A stretch of DNA of 64,000 bases from Burkholderia diffusa (GCF_001718315.1 NZ_CP013362.1:1550001-1614000); one strand, 5' to 3'; counted from the stretch's first letter, positions 9,583 to 19,477 are shown. The notes: generated from the sequence alone by a model not told the origin. Translations and numbers: made by a program.

Positions 9583-10347
9583 CTAGCGCTCGGTCCCGGA
9601 GGGGGCAGCCGGCCCTGCGGAGCCCGTCAGCGCGGCGAGCACGCGCTTGTCGAACTGCCACGGAATCGGCGGTTCGGCTACCGCGCGGCGCACGTGAGCG
9701 ACAAAGGCCTTGCGTGCGATCTCGCGGCCGCCGAGCGACGCTAGATGCGACGTATTCTGCTGGCAGTCTATCATCTCCAGCCCCTGCTCGCGAAGATGGG
9801 CGACGAGCGCCGCCAGTGCGATCTTCGACGCATCGGTGGCATCCGCGTACATCGATTCGCCGAAGAACATCCGTCCGAACGCGACGCCGTAGAGGCCGCC
9901 GACGCGGCGTCCGTCGTGCCATGTCTCAATGCTGTGCGCGTTGCCGGAACGATAGAGCGATGTATACGCGTCGATGATTTCGGCAGTGATCCAGGTGCCG
10001 CGTTGCCCGCGACGCGGCGCCTGCGCGCACGCGCGCATCACGCCCGGAAAGTCGTGGTCGACGCGCACTTCCCACGCGGGGTCGCGCAGCACACGGCGGA
10101 GCGTCTTGCGCAGCGACGGGGACACCTTGAATTCGGCTGGCACGAGGACCATCCGCGGGTCGGGACTCCACCACAGCACGGGTTGACCGTCCGAATACCA
10201 CGGGAAGATGCCGCGCAGGTAGGCCTCGATCAGGCGCGACGGCAGCAGGTCGGCGCTCGCGGCGAGCAGCCCCGGCGCGCCGGTCGCCGGACCGAGCGCG
10301 CGTTCGACGGGCGGAAACGGATCGTCCGGGCCGAGCCAGGGGACCAT
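9583..10347 (-). CDS. aat: Leucyl/phenylalanyl-tRNA-protein transferase
   Basis: Adds Leu or Phe from aminoacyl-tRNA to proteins with N-terminal Lys or Arg, creating primary N-degrons for ClpS/ClpAP. 254 residues from the ATG at 10347, slightly longer than the E. coli enzyme. Diagnostic sequences: [20 protein letters not shown] (residues about 45-64), [38 protein letters not shown] and [15 protein letters not shown]. The 8-bp gap to the upstream Nudix gene indicates one transcript. Confidence 0.96.
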   Translation of the reverse strand: MVPWLGPDDPFPPVERALGPATGAPGLLAASADLLPSRLIEAYLRGIFPWYSDGQPVLWWSPDPRMVLVPAEFKVSPSLRKTLRRVLRDPAWEVRVDHDFPGVMRACAQAPRRGQRGTWITAEIIDAYTSLYRSGNAHSIETWHDGRRVGGLYGVAFGRMFFGESMYADATDASKIALAALVAHLREQGLEMIDCQQNTSHLASLGGREIARKAFVAHVRRAVAEPPIPWQFDKRVLAALTGSAGPAAPSGTER

Positions 10348-10355
10348 GGGCGGGC

Positions 10356-10901
10356 TCAGCCGTTGCGCAGCGAGCGGAAGATATCGCCGGTATGAACGCC
10401 GTAGTCGCCGGCGGCGCGATCGGCGAAGAAGAAGCGCAGCGTCTGGCTGACGGTCGGGAACGCGATTTCGTCCCACGGAATGTCGGCTTCATCGAACAGC
10501 TTGACTTCGAGGCTTTCCTCGCCGGCTTCGTAAACCGGATCGGTGAGCCGCGCCAGATAGAACAGGTGGACCTGATGCACGTGCGGCACGTTGAGCAACG
10601 TGAACAGGTTCTGCACCTCGACGCGTGCGCCGGCTTCCTCGAGCGTTTCGCGCGCCGCGGCCTCGGCCGTCGTTTCGCCCATCTCCATGAAGCCCGCCGG
10701 CAGCGTCCAGAAACCGTAGCGCGGTTCGATCGCGCGCCGGCACAGCAGCACCTGATCGCCCCAGACCGGCACCGTGCCGACCACGTTACGCGGATTCTGG
10801 TAGTGGATCGTGCCGCAGTGATCGCAGACGAAGCGCTCACGGTTGTCGCCCTGAGGAATGCGCGCGATGACTTCGTGACCGCAGACGGAGCAGAATTTCA
10901 T
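10356..10901 (-). CDS. Nudix hydrolase with N-terminal zinc ribbon
   Basis: 181 residues. The N-terminus has two CxxC pairs (FCSVCGHEV and [10 protein letters not shown]), a zinc ribbon as in NudC-like NADH pyrophosphatases. A complete Nudix box follows ([20 protein letters not shown], then AGARV). It probably hydrolyses a nucleoside-diphosphate derivative such as ADP-ribose, FAD or NADH; the substrate is unassigned. First gene of a probable nudix-aat-bpt-pyrD minus-strand unit. Confidence 0.9.
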   Translation of the reverse strand: MKFCSVCGHEVIARIPQGDNRERFVCDHCGTIHYQNPRNVVGTVPVWGDQVLLCRRAIEPRYGFWTLPAGFMEMGETTAEAAARETLEEAGARVEVQNLFTLLNVPHVHQVHLFYLARLTDPVYEAGEESLEVKLFDEADIPWDEIAFPTVSQTLRFFFADRAAGDYGVHTGDIFRSLRNG

Positions 10902-11028
10902 GTCGAGTGGAAGGGACGAGGTGATGCGAGTGTATCACCGGGGCAGGGCATTCTCGAACGCGAGCGCATGCGCGTGGCGTGCGGCGCGATGCGTGACGTG
11001 CGATGCGCGGAATCGGGCGCCGAAAAAC

Positions 11029-11057
11029 AAAAAGCCCGGCGTTGAGCCGGGCTTTTT
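11029..11057 (-). terminator. Intrinsic terminator downstream of tRNA-fMet
   Basis: AAAAAGCCCGGC (11029-11040), loop GTTGA, then GCCGGGCTTTTT. It is a symmetrical hairpin with U-rich flanks on either strand, placed 17 bp after the 3' end of the minus-strand tRNA. Confidence 0.85.
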
Positions 11058-11073
11058 GCATGAATCGGGACGT

Positions 11074-11150
<77 letters not shown>

Positions 11151-11166
11151 TCCGTCGAAGAATTGA

Positions 11167-11195
11167 ATTATATGGACTAACCCGAATGCTTGCAA
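11167..11195 (-). promoter_or_regulatory. Sigma-70 promoter of tRNA-fMet
   Basis: On the minus strand TTGCAA (11195-11190) and TATAAT (11172-11167) are separated by 17 bp, ending 16 bp before the mature tRNA 5' end. Near-perfect consensus. Confidence 0.8.
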
Positions 11196-11365
11196 GCACT
11201 TTCTGACAATCCCGTTGCAATCGCCCGCAGGGCGCTTGCAGGGCCGGCTTGGCAGGCGCGTGCGCTAGAATCGAGCGGTTTGCTCGTGTCGTTCATTCCT
11301 GCAGCGGAGTCGTGCGCGAATTGCGTCGGTGCCGTTGCAGCACTCACTACTGCATCGACGGATTC

Positions 11366-11863
11366 ATGGACATCGCTCACGATCTGCAATCGATCGGCGC
11401 GCAGGAAAAGGCGCTCGTGTTTCCCCATTTCGACCCGGCTCGCGCCTGGGCGCTCGGCAACCGGATGCATGCGCTCGCGACGTCTCGTGGCCACGCAATC
11501 GCGATCGACATCGTCACGTTCGGCCAGCCGCTGTTCTATGCGGCGCTGGCCGGCGCGACGCCCGACAACGCCGACTGGGTGCGCCGCAAGCGCAACGTCG
11601 TCGCGCATTTCCGCCGCAGCTCGTATGCGATCGGCCTGCGCATGCAGCAGGCCGGCGCCACGCTCGCCGACAAGCACGGACTGCCGATCTCCGAATATTC
11701 GCCGCACGGCGGCGCGTTTCCGCTGACCGTTGCGGGGGCCGGCGTGATCGGCTCGATTACCGCGTCGGGGCTGCCGCAGCGCGCGGATCACGAGTTCGTC
11801 GTCGAAGCGCTGTGCGCCGAGCTCGGGCAGGACTATGCCGTGCTGGCGCTTGCAAGGAGCTGA
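11366..11863 (+). CDS. UPF0303 / heme-degrading-domain family protein
   Basis: 165 residues from the ATG at 11366. The sequence matches the UPF0303 (GlcG/HbpS-like, DUF336) family: [40 protein letters not shown] and [11 protein letters not shown]. Members of the fold bind small ligands or heme; the role in Burkholderia is unknown. Four bases upstream of the SMR gene, so probably co-transcribed. Confidence 0.82.
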   Translation: MDIAHDLQSIGAQEKALVFPHFDPARAWALGNRMHALATSRGHAIAIDIVTFGQPLFYAALAGATPDNADWVRRKRNVVAHFRRSSYAIGLRMQQAGATLADKHGLPISEYSPHGGAFPLTVAGAGVIGSITASGLPQRADHEFVVEALCAELGQDYAVLALARS

Positions 11864-11866
11864 GCG

Positions 11867-12205
11867 ATGCAGCTTCCCGGTTACGCATGGCTCGCGATCG
11901 CGATCGTCGCGGAAGTGGTCGGCACGTCCGCGCTGCGCGCGGCGGACGGTTTCACGCGCTTCTGGCCGTCGGCGCTCGTCGTGGCCGGTTACGGCATCGC
12001 GTTCTACTGTCTGTCCCTCACGTTGCGCACGATGCCCGTCGGCATCATCTATGCCGTGTGGTCGGGTGCCGGCATCGTGCTGATCACGCTCGTCGCGATG
12101 CTGCTCTATCGCCAGGTGCCGGACCTGCCGGCCGTGATCGGCCTCGGGCTGATCATCTCGGGCGTCGTGGTGCTGAACCTGTTCTCGAAGATGCAGGCGC
12201 ACTGA
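11867..12205 (+). CDS. Small multidrug resistance (SMR/EmrE-type) transporter
   Basis: 112 residues with four hydrophobic segments, the SMR length. The essential membrane glutamate of TM1 is present (AIAIVAEVVGTSALRAADGF), as are TM3 SLTLRTMPVGIIYAVWSG and the TM4 motif LGLIISGVVVLNL. It acts as an antiparallel homodimeric proton/drug or guanidinium antiporter in the inner membrane; the substrate is not deducible. Follows the UPF0303 gene directly. Confidence 0.93.
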   Translation: MQLPGYAWLAIAIVAEVVGTSALRAADGFTRFWPSALVVAGYGIAFYCLSLTLRTMPVGIIYAVWSGAGIVLITLVAMLLYRQVPDLPAVIGLGLIISGVVVLNLFSKMQAH

Positions 12206-12227
12206 ACGTGCGCCCGCGATACGCCGG

Positions 12228-13385
12228 ATGGCTCACATGACCGATTCCACTTCCGCTTCCGCGGAATCCGCCCAGCCCGACGTCCGCGCGTATGTCGCGA
12301 ACCGCATCGGCTATCTCGAACTGAACCGGCCGAAGGCACTGAATGCGCTGTCGGTCGGGATGATCCGGCTGATGCAGCAGGCGCTCGACGCGTGGCGCGA
12401 CGACGCCGACGTGGTCGCCGTCGTCGTGCACAGCCCGCATCCTCGCGCATTCTGCGCGGGCGGCGACGTGCGCTTCTTCCACGACGCGTGGCAGCGCGGC
12501 GACCGCGATGCGGTCGATACGTTCTTCATCGAGGAATACACGCTCAACCATACGATCTTCACCTATCCGAAACCGTACATTGCACTGATGCACGGCGTCG
12601 TGATGGGCGGCGGCATGGGCATTTCGCAGGCGGCACGGCATACGGGCGGCCTGCGCGTGGTCACCGACTCGACGAAGATGGCGATGCCCGAAACGCGCAT
12701 CGGCCTGTTCCCCGATGTCGGCATGAGCTGGTTTCTCGCACGCGCGCCGGGCGCGATCGGCCGCTATCTCGCGGTGACCGGCGCGACGCTCGACGCAGCC
12801 GACGCACTCTATGCGCAGCTTGCCGACGCGTACCTGCCGGATGCCGCGCTGCCCGCGCTGTTCGATACGCTGCGCCGCGCGCGCATCGACAGCGGCGCGC
12901 AGGCCGTCGCATGCGTGGCCGAAGCGGCCGCGTCGCACAAGGTCGTGCCGACGCCCGAGACGTCGGTGCTGGCCGACGCGCGCGCCGGGATCGACCGGCA
13001 TTTCGCGCAAGCCGATATCGGCGCGATCCTCGCATCGCTCGACGCCGAGCAGGATTGCGCCGCAGTCGACGGCTGGGTCGAGAAGGCGACCCATGCGATG
13101 CGCACTCAGCTGTCGCCGCTGTCGATGGCTGTGTCGCTCGAAGTCGTTGAGCGGGCGCGCGGTGCGACGATGGCGGATTGCCTGCGGCGAGACCTCGACC
13201 TCACGCGTTCGACGTTCGCGCACGGCGACGTAATCGAAGGCGTGCGCGCGCTGATCGTCGACAAGGACCATCGGCCGGCCTGGCGCTTCAAGTCGATCGC
13301 CGATATCGACCATGCCGACGTGCTCGCGATGTTCGACAGCCCGTGGACAGCTGACACGCATCCGCTGCGCAATCTGAAGGACTGA
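12228..13385 (+). CDS. Enoyl-CoA hydratase/isomerase family, 3-hydroxyisobutyryl-CoA hydrolase-like
   Basis: 385 residues from the ATG at 12228 (a second ATG at 12237 is also possible). Crotonase fold with the longer ECH_2 C-terminal extension typical of 3-hydroxyisobutyryl-CoA hydrolases of valine degradation. Oxyanion-hole segments RAFCAGGDVRFF and HGVVMGGGMGIS, and catalytic region MPETRIGLFPDVGMSW (about residues 147-162). Exact substrate is inferred from length and motif variants. Terminated by the hairpin at 13412-13446. Confidence 0.88.
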   Translation: MAHMTDSTSASAESAQPDVRAYVANRIGYLELNRPKALNALSVGMIRLMQQALDAWRDDADVVAVVVHSPHPRAFCAGGDVRFFHDAWQRGDRDAVDTFFIEEYTLNHTIFTYPKPYIALMHGVVMGGGMGISQAARHTGGLRVVTDSTKMAMPETRIGLFPDVGMSWFLARAPGAIGRYLAVTGATLDAADALYAQLADAYLPDAALPALFDTLRRARIDSGAQAVACVAEAAASHKVVPTPETSVLADARAGIDRHFAQADIGAILASLDAEQDCAAVDGWVEKATHAMRTQLSPLSMAVSLEVVERARGATMADCLRRDLDLTRSTFAHGDVIEGVRALIVDKDHRPAWRFKSIADIDHADVLAMFDSPWTADTHPLRNLKD

Positions 13386-13411
13386 CGCGTCGCGGTATCG
13401 ACGGGAAAAGC

Positions 13412-13446
13412 AAAAAGGCCGCCTGCATCGTGTGCAGGCGGCCTTT
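13412..13446 (+). terminator. Intrinsic terminator between convergent genes
   Basis: AAAAAGGCCGCCTGCA, a short loop, then TGCAGGCGGCCTTTT. A long G-C-rich stem with A/T flanks, usable in both directions between the ECH gene and the minus-strand membrane protein. Confidence 0.88.
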
Positions 13447-13508
13447 TCATTCGAGGACGCTGATGCGGCCCGGCGGCAGTGGGCAGGGGCCTTGCCGCAG
13501 AGCGTGCG

Positions 13509-13949
13509 TTATTCGTCCCCGGCGTCGTCGGACATGAACGCGCGCATGAACACGAGTGCGCCGAAGCCCCAGACCGCGTTCGCCGCGAAACCGGAGGCGA
13601 GCACGGGCATCATGTTGCCCGACGGCCAGATCCCGCGCAGCGGGTCGATCGCGAACACGCGAGCAGCCGTCAGCACGATACCGCCGAACACCAGCGCGCC
13701 GATCCACGGCGCCTCACGATCCGGCGCCACGCGCAGCAGCCACGCCATCGGTATCGCGCAGCATGCGCTGATCAATGCATTCGCAACGAATTCAGGAATG
13801 CCGAGCGGCGCGAACGGTTGCGTGGAGAACCCGGCGGCGGCGATCAGGTCTGCCGTATGCAGGAGCGCGAGCGTCGCTTCGCGAAAGAAGAGGGCGGCCA
13901 GGAAGCCGGACAGCAACGGCAGGATGACTTTCTGCATCGATGGGTGCAT
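13509..13949 (-). CDS. Hypothetical four-helix integral membrane protein
   Basis: 146 residues from ATG 13949 (ATG 13937 is an equally possible start; neither has a strong ribosome site). Four hydrophobic stretches are visible: VILPLLSGFLAALFF, PEFVANALISACCAIPMAWL, WIGALVFGGIVLTAARVFAI and VLASGFAANAVWGFGALVFM. I do not recognise a family. It is divergent from the sulfonate operon. Confidence 0.7.
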   Translation of the reverse strand: MHPSMQKVILPLLSGFLAALFFREATLALLHTADLIAAAGFSTQPFAPLGIPEFVANALISACCAIPMAWLLRVAPDREAPWIGALVFGGIVLTAARVFAIDPLRGIWPSGNMMPVLASGFAANAVWGFGALVFMRAFMSDDAGDE

Positions 13950-14278
13950 TGCAGGCGCGGCCAGCGGGGGCCGGCCGCGCGAAGTTATTCGGATAAGTGC
14001 GTCATTATAGGGCCCGGCCGACACGATATTCGCTGGAGCGTCGTGCTAATCACGAAAGCGGAAAACCTAAGCTCAAAAAAATCGTTCCAAAGCCCTGCAG
14101 CGATCCCTAGACTGATTTCCCAGAAACAGCCGTGCAATCGCGTACTCGCCCGCGGCACGGCGTGACCGGCGAGCCATCCCGATTCGAACGCACATCATGC
14201 ATGCGTCGCACGTTCGCGACGCGAGCAGGGCCTCGTTTTATCCAGATTCCGGCAAGAACAGTCAAGCAGGAGCAGCAG

Positions 14279-15436
14279 ATGAATGTTTTCTGGTTTATTC
14301 CCACGCACGGCGACAGCCGTTACCTCGGCACCGCGGAAGGCGCGCGCGCCGCGGATTACGATTATTTCAAGCAGATCGCCGTCGCGGCCGACACGCTCGG
14401 CTATGAAGGCGTGCTGCTGCCCACCGGCCGTTCCTGCGAGGATGCGTGGGTCGTCGCGTCGAGCCTGATTCCGGCGACGCAGCGCCTGAAGTTCCTCGTC
14501 GCCGTGCGTCCCGGCATCGCATCGCCCGGCCTCGCGGCGCGGATGGCCGCGACGTTCGACCGTCTGTCGGGCGGCCGTCTGCTGATCAACGTCGTGACGG
14601 GTGGCGACGCCGCCGAGCTCGAAGGCGACGGACTGTTCGCCGATCACGATACGCGCTATGAAATCACCGACGACTTCCTGAACATCTGGCGCGGACTGCT
14701 GTCCGCATCGCACGACAACGGCGGGTTCGACTACATCGGCAAGCACCTTCAGTCGAAGGGAGGCAAGGCGCTGTATCCGCCAGTGCAGCGCCCGCATCCG
14801 CCGTTGTGGTTCGGCGGATCGTCGCCGGCCGCGCACGCGATCGCCGCCGATCACATCGACACCTATCTGACCTGGGGCGAGCCGCCCGAGGCCGTCGCGA
14901 AGAAGATTGCCGATATTCGCGCGCGCGCCGAGGCGCGCGGCCGCAAGATCAGGTTCGGCATTCGCATGCACGTGATCGTGCGCGAGACCGAGGACGAAGC
15001 GTGGCGCGATGCCGAGCGCCTGATCAGCCGCCTCGACGACGAGACGATCGCTCGGGCGCAGAAGGCATTCGCGAACATGGATTCGGAAGGCCAGCGCCGG
15101 ATGGCCGCGCTGCACGGCGGCAAGCGCGGCGGCCGCGAGGCCCTCGAGGTGTATCCCAACTTGTGGGCCGGTGTCGGTCTCGTCCGCGGCGGTGCGGGAA
15201 CCGCGCTCGTCGGCAATCCCGAGCAGGTCGCCGAACGCATGCGCGAATACGCGGACCTCGGCATCGAGACGTTCATCCTCTCCGGCTATCCGCACCTCGA
15301 GGAGTCGTACCGCTTTGCCGAGCTCGTGTTCCCGCTGATCAAGGACAAGCGTGCGGCGCGGCCATCCGGTCCGCTGTCGGGGCCGTTCGGCGAGATCGTC
15401 GGCAACAGCTACCTGCCGAAGGCGAGCCAGAGCTGA
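14279..15436 (+). CDS. ssuD: FMNH2-dependent alkanesulfonate monooxygenase
   Basis: Luciferase-like TIM-barrel enzyme that releases sulfite from C2 and longer alkanesulfonates during sulfur starvation. 385 residues, the usual SsuD length. Starts [18 protein letters not shown] and shows [52 protein letters not shown] and [13 protein letters not shown]. It heads ssuD-ssuC-ssuB and needs FMNH2 from an SsuE-type reductase, which is not encoded in this window. The 250-bp upstream region is AT-richer and gene-free, suitable for CysB/SsuR-type control, but I see no definite site. Confidence 0.96.
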   Translation: MNVFWFIPTHGDSRYLGTAEGARAADYDYFKQIAVAADTLGYEGVLLPTGRSCEDAWVVASSLIPATQRLKFLVAVRPGIASPGLAARMAATFDRLSGGRLLINVVTGGDAAELEGDGLFADHDTRYEITDDFLNIWRGLLSASHDNGGFDYIGKHLQSKGGKALYPPVQRPHPPLWFGGSSPAAHAIAADHIDTYLTWGEPPEAVAKKIADIRARAEARGRKIRFGIRMHVIVRETEDEAWRDAERLISRLDDETIARAQKAFANMDSEGQRRMAALHGGKRGGREALEVYPNLWAGVGLVRGGAGTALVGNPEQVAERMREYADLGIETFILSGYPHLEESYRFAELVFPLIKDKRAARPSGPLSGPFGEIVGNSYLPKASQS

Positions 15437-15452
15437 ACGAAGGAGGCCTGAG

Positions 15453-16265
15453 ATGACAACGAAAACGTCGACGACGGGCGCGGCCGTGGCCGCGCGCGCC
15501 TGGGGCGGCATCGCGCCGTGGCTCGTGCCGCTCGCGCTGCTGGTTGCATGGGAGGTCGGCGCGCGCGTCGGCTGGCTGTCGACCCGCGTGCTGCCCGAGC
15601 CGGTGGCGGTCGTGCGTGCCGCGTGGTCGCTCGTGACGTCGGGCGAGATGTGGGCGAACGTGAAGGTCAGCACCTGGCGCGCGCTGTTCGGATTCGCGAT
15701 CGGCGGCGGTGTCGGTCTGGCGCTCGGGCTCGCGACCGGCCTGTCGAAAGCGGCGGAGGTCGCGCTCGATTCGACGATCCAGATGATCCGCAACATCCCC
15801 GCGCTCGCGATGATTCCGCTCGTGATCCTGTGGTTCGGCATCGACGAGAAGGCGAAGCTGTTCCTCGTCGCGCTCGGCGTGTTCTTTCCGGTCTACATCA
15901 ACACGTATCACGGGATCCGCTCGGTCGACGCGAATCTGATCGAGATGGCGAAGAGTTACGGCGTGCGCGGCTTCGCGCTGTATCGCGACGTGATTCTGCC
16001 TGGCGCATTGCCGTCGATTCTCGTCGGCGTGCGCTTCGCGCTCGGGTTGATGTGGGTGATGCTGATCGTCGCGGAAACAATCTCCGCGCAATCGGGCATC
16101 GGGTACATGACGATGAACGCGCGCGAATTCCTGCAAACCGATGTGGTGGTGGTCGGCATCCTGCTGTATGCAGTGCTCGGCAAGCTGGCCGACGTGCTGG
16201 CGAAATGGATCGAGCGCGTGACGCTGCGCTGGCACCCCGCTTATCAATCTGGAGCAAAGGCATGA
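15453..16265 (+). CDS. ssuC: Aliphatic sulfonate ABC transporter permease
   Basis: 270-residue inner-membrane permease with about six hydrophobic segments (BPD_transp_1 family). The EAA-loop region [24 protein letters not shown] and the [20 protein letters not shown] helix are typical of SsuC/TauC. A strong AGGAGG site precedes the ATG at 15453, and the stop overlaps the ssuB start. Confidence 0.95.
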   Translation: MTTKTSTTGAAVAARAWGGIAPWLVPLALLVAWEVGARVGWLSTRVLPEPVAVVRAAWSLVTSGEMWANVKVSTWRALFGFAIGGGVGLALGLATGLSKAAEVALDSTIQMIRNIPALAMIPLVILWFGIDEKAKLFLVALGVFFPVYINTYHGIRSVDANLIEMAKSYGVRGFALYRDVILPGALPSILVGVRFALGLMWVMLIVAETISAQSGIGYMTMNAREFLQTDVVVVGILLYAVLGKLADVLAKWIERVTLRWHPAYQSGAKA

Positions 16266-17221
16266 ATGCGACGACTTCGGCGGCCGCCTACGGCCCGCTT
16301 GCCGGCGCAGACCTCGAGGCCGAACTGGCACAGGCGCGCGTGACGGACGACGACGCACGCAATGCGGCGATCGTCGACCGGGACGGCGGTGCATCCGTCG
16401 TTCCGCTGGCACGGCGGCGCGTGGGCAGCCCGGCACAGGACGACGCGGTGACGCTGTCGGGTGTCAGCAAGCGCTTCGGCGCGCGCACCGTGCTCGACAA
16501 CGTCGAACTCGGCATCGCGCGCGGCAGCTTCGTCGCGATCGTTGGCCGCAGCGGTTGCGGGAAATCAACGCTGCTGCGTCTCGTCGCCGGACTCGACGCG
16601 CCGAGCAGCGGTGCGCTCGTGACACGCGGCGAGGGCGGCGGCACGCTCGACACGCGGATCATGTACCAGGATGCGCGATTGCTGCCGTGGAAGACCGTGC
16701 TGCAGAACGTGATGCTGGGCCTCGGTCGAGGGGCACGCGATCAGGCACGCGCGGTGCTCGACGAGGTCGGGCTCCTCGAGCGCGCGAACGACTGGCCCGC
16801 GCAGTTGTCGGGCGGCCAGCGGCAGCGCGTCGCGCTCGCCCGCGCGCTCGTGCACCGACCGCAACTGCTGCTGCTCGACGAGCCGCTCGGCGCGCTCGAC
16901 GCGCTGACCCGTATCGAGATGCATGCGCTGATCGAGCGTTTGTGGCGCGAGCACCGGTTCACCGCGCTGCTCGTCACGCACGACGTGCAGGAAGCCGTCG
17001 CCCTCGGCGACCGGATCCTGTTGATCGAGCAGGGGCGCGTCGCCCTCGATCAGCCGGTGCCGCTTGATCGGCCGCGCGCACGCGCGTCCGCCGCGTTCGC
17101 GGCGCTCGAGGATCGCGTACTGCAACGCGTGCTCGCCGGCGGGCCGGGTGCGGCCGAGCAGGGCGCGGCACATGAGGTCGATTACGTACGACCGGTCGGG
17201 CAGATTCGCTGGGCCGTTTAA
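16262..17221 (+). CDS. ssuB: Aliphatic sulfonate ABC transporter ATP-binding protein
   Basis: 319 residues; ATG at 16262 overlaps the ssuC stop (ATGA-type coupling). Complete ABC ATPase set: Walker [11 protein letters not shown]-loop YQDARLLPW, signature [15 protein letters not shown], Walker [13 protein letters not shown], and H-loop THDV. About 60 N-terminal residues precede the ABC core, longer than E. coli SsuB and typical of Burkholderia homologues. Confidence 0.96.
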   Translation: MNATTSAAAYGPLAGADLEAELAQARVTDDDARNAAIVDRDGGASVVPLARRRVGSPAQDDAVTLSGVSKRFGARTVLDNVELGIARGSFVAIVGRSGCGKSTLLRLVAGLDAPSSGALVTRGEGGGTLDTRIMYQDARLLPWKTVLQNVMLGLGRGARDQARAVLDEVGLLERANDWPAQLSGGQRQRVALARALVHRPQLLLLDEPLGALDALTRIEMHALIERLWREHRFTALLVTHDVQEAVALGDRILLIEQGRVALDQPVPLDRPRARASAAFAALEDRVLQRVLAGGPGAAEQGAAHEVDYVRPVGQIRWAV

Positions 17222-17279
17222 ATCCGGGCGGCGCCGGCCGCCCGCTCTCAGACTTTTTTTCTTCGGAGCGAGCAACTCG

Positions 17280-17495
17280 ATGAGTATCACTGCAATCAAC
17301 GTGCGTAATCAGTTCAAGGGCAAGGTGAGGGAGATCATTCGCGGGCCCGTCGTGTCCGAGGTCGACGTCGAGACGCCGTTCGGCATCGTCACGTCGGTGA
17401 TCACGACGCGCTCGGTCGACGAACTTGAGCTGAAGGTGGGCGCGGAAGTCGTCGCGCTCGTGAAATCCACCGAAGTGTCGATCGCGCGCCTCTGA
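17280..17495 (+). CDS. Small TOBE/Mop-domain molybdopterin-binding-like protein (SsuF-type)
   Basis: 71 residues forming one TOBE/Mop domain (SITAINVRNQFKGKVREI, then VETPFGIVTSVITTRSVDEL and GAEVVALVKSTEVSIARL). Such molbindins bind oxyanions. It closes the ssuDCB cluster, 58 bp downstream of ssuB, matching the ssuF position in pseudomonads and burkholderias, where it is linked to sulfonate or sulfate-ester use. The exact ligand is not established by sequence. Confidence 0.85.
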   Translation: MSITAINVRNQFKGKVREIIRGPVVSEVDVETPFGIVTSVITTRSVDELELKVGAEVVALVKSTEVSIARL

Positions 17496-17635
17496 GCGTG
17501 TTTCCGATGCCGGGCGCCGCGGACGGGCCATCCGGTCATCCGTCGCGTCCGGTATTTTGATCGCGCGTTTGCCTCGGTATTCGGCGTCCGGACGAAGTGC
17601 TAGGATGGAACGACACCGACGCCGGAGGCCAACGC

Positions 17636-17833
17636 ATGACCCCCATCCTTTCTCCCGAAGCCATCGAGGCGCTGAAGTGGATCGACCAGTTCGGCGACAC
17701 CCGGCCGGTCCCCGCCGCGTTCGACGACGTCGTCTATGCGTTGCTGAACGAAGGGCTGATCTATCAGGCGGCGGCCGACCGTGTCGACCTGACCGCCGAT
17801 GGCAAATCCGTTTTGTCTAACGAATACGATTGA
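17636..17833 (+). CDS. Small conserved hypothetical protein
   Basis: 65 residues from the ATG at 17636, preceded by a GGAGG ribosome site 6 bp upstream. Acidic, helix-rich, winged-helix-like profile (ALKWIDQFGDTRPVPAAFDD, ALLNEGLIYQAAADRVDLT). No family recognised. Confidence 0.7.
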   Translation: MTPILSPEAIEALKWIDQFGDTRPVPAAFDDVVYALLNEGLIYQAAADRVDLTADGKSVLSNEYD

Positions 17834-17888
17834 GCGCACGGCGCCGGCCGCCGAGGCGGCCCGGCGTTGCGTCGCCACGGAGCGAGCG

Positions 17889-18143
17889 ATGGAACCGAGA
17901 GGCAGCGATCTCGGCGATTTCAGCGAGCCGTACCGCGGCTACGAGATCGAAGTGAAGACCGAGCAGGTGTGGGACGGCGAGCATGCGCACTACCGCGTGC
18001 TGCAGGGCGCGGCCGTGCGGATCGACTGGCGGCTCGTGAAAGTCGACGGGATGCTGCTGACCGAGCGGCGCGTGATCGAGCGCGTACTCGAGGAGGCACG
18101 GCGGGCCGTCGACGCCGAACTGAAAAAGGGCGGGCCGGTCTAG
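17889..18143 (+). CDS. Small conserved hypothetical protein
   Basis: 84 residues from the ATG at 17889. Mixed alpha/beta, charged (YRGYEIEVKTEQVWDGEHAH, then RIDWRLVKVDGMLLTERRVI). No signal peptide or membrane segment, and not recognised. It sits between the preceding 65-residue gene and dusA, all on the plus strand, and might be part of a small operon. Confidence 0.68.
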   Translation: MEPRGSDLGDFSEPYRGYEIEVKTEQVWDGEHAHYRVLQGAAVRIDWRLVKVDGMLLTERRVIERVLEEARRAVDAELKKGGPV

Positions 18144-18222
18144 TCAGGCGGCCGGGCCGGCCTGGTCGCGTTGCGGTAAAATGTCGGGTTGTTTCCTGCG
18201 CCGCTTGCTGCCCCCGAATTCC

Positions 18223-19221
18223 ATGTCCGCACCGTCCTCGCTTCCTCCACGCCGCGTTTCCGTGGCGCCCATGCTCGACTGGACCGACCGTCATTGCCGC
18301 TCGTTCCATCGCACGCTGACGCGCGACACATGGCTGTATACGGAAATGATCACGACGGGCGCGCTGCTGTTCGGCGACGCCCAGCGGCATCTCGCGTTCA
18401 CGCCAAACGAATCGCCGGTCGCGCTGCAACTGGGCGGCAGCGAACGGGACGATCTCGCGCGCGCCGCGAAACTCGGCGAGCAGTGGGGCTATGACGAGAT
18501 CAACCTGAATTGCGGCTGTCCGTCCGAGCGCGTGCAGCGCGGTGCGTTCGGCGCGTGCCTGATGAACGAGCCGCAACTCGTTGCCGATTGCGTGAAGGCG
18601 ATGCGCGATGCGGTGTCGGTGCCGGTCACGGTCAAGCATCGGATCGGGGTCGATGCGGTCGAGGACTACGCGTTCGTGCGGGACTTCGTCGGCACGGTGG
18701 CTGAGGCAGGCTGCGAGACGTTCGTCGTGCACGCGCGCAATGCGATCCTGAAGGGGCTGTCACCGAAGGAGAACCGCGAGATTCCGCCACTCAAGTACGA
18801 CTATGCGTATCAGCTGAAGCGCGATTTCCCGTCGCTGGAGATCGTGATCAATGGCGGAATCAAGACGCTCGACGAAGTCGCGCAACATCTCGAACATGTG
18901 GACGGTGTAATGCTCGGCCGCGAGGCGTATCACAACCCGTACGTCCTCGCGGGCGTCGATGCGCGCTTCTATGGGGCGACCGGAGCGGTGCCGACGCGCG
19001 AAGAGGCCGAGGCGAAACTGATCGAATATTGTGCGGCGGAACTGAAGCGCGGCACGTATCTCGGCGCGATCGTCCGGCACGCACTCGGGCTGTATCGTGG
19101 CGTCGCGGGAGCGCGCGGTTGGCGTCGCGTGCTGTCGGACAACAAGAAGCTCGCGCGCTGCGATCTGGCCGTGTTCGACGAGGCACGCACGCATCTGAAC
19201 GACGCTCTCGAAAATTTTTAA
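18223..19221 (+). CDS. dusA: tRNA-dihydrouridine(20/20a) synthase DusA
   Basis: FMN-dependent enzyme reducing uridine to dihydrouridine in the tRNA D-loop. 332 residues from the ATG at 18223; the upstream in-frame ATG (18181) adds unconserved residues. SVAPMLDWTDRHCRSFHR is the DusA N-terminus, NCGCPSERVQRGAFGACLM carries the catalytic Cys, and TVKHRIGVDAVEDYAF, VHARNAILKGLSPKENREIP and INGGIKTLDEV are typical of DusA rather than DusB or DusC. The gene ends 95 bp before tRNA-His. Confidence 0.93.
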   Translation: MSAPSSLPPRRVSVAPMLDWTDRHCRSFHRTLTRDTWLYTEMITTGALLFGDAQRHLAFTPNESPVALQLGGSERDDLARAAKLGEQWGYDEINLNCGCPSERVQRGAFGACLMNEPQLVADCVKAMRDAVSVPVTVKHRIGVDAVEDYAFVRDFVGTVAEAGCETFVVHARNAILKGLSPKENREIPPLKYDYAYQLKRDFPSLEIVINGGIKTLDEVAQHLEHVDGVMLGREAYHNPYVLAGVDARFYGATGAVPTREEAEAKLIEYCAAELKRGTYLGAIVRHALGLYRGVAGARGWRRVLSDNKKLARCDLAVFDEARTHLNDALENF

Positions 19222-19230
19222 AAAAATGCT

Positions 19231-19258
19231 TTGCAAGACGGAAAAGTCTTCGTATAAT
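19231..19258 (+). promoter_or_regulatory. Sigma-70 promoter of tRNA-His
   Basis: TTGCAA (19231-19236), 16-bp spacer, TATAAT (19253-19258), 57 bp upstream of the mature tRNA. The same -35/-10 hexamers occur at the tRNA-fMet promoter. Confidence 0.8.
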
Positions 19259-19315
19259 CTTGTTCTTCGCTGCTGAACACGAAACGAAACGGCGAAGAAA
19301 CAAAGCAGTATCAGT

Positions 19316-19392
19316 GGTGGCTGTAGCTCAGTTGGTAGAGTCCAGGATTGTGATTCCTGTTGTCGTGGGTTCGAGTCCCATCAGCCACCCCA
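19316..19392 (+). tRNA. tRNA-His (GTG), prophage attachment locus
   Basis: Cloverleaf with acceptor GTGGCTG / CAGCCAC, anticodon loop ATTGTGATT (GTG) and encoded CCA at 19390-19392. The extra G at position -1 (19316) faces C73, the histidine identity pair. It stays intact while the prophage begins right after it, so the attachment core is inferred to lie in its 3' half. Confidence 0.96.
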
Positions 19393-19477
19393 AAGAATTC
19401 AAGCACTTGCAGCAAAAACAAGCTGACGTGTTACAAGTTTTGGAAGATGAGATTCCAAAATTTGGAAGATGATGAAA

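Noticed and set aside
14195..15841. 548-codon minus-strand frame opposite ssuD
   Set aside because: Shadow of ssuD with no recognisable motif.
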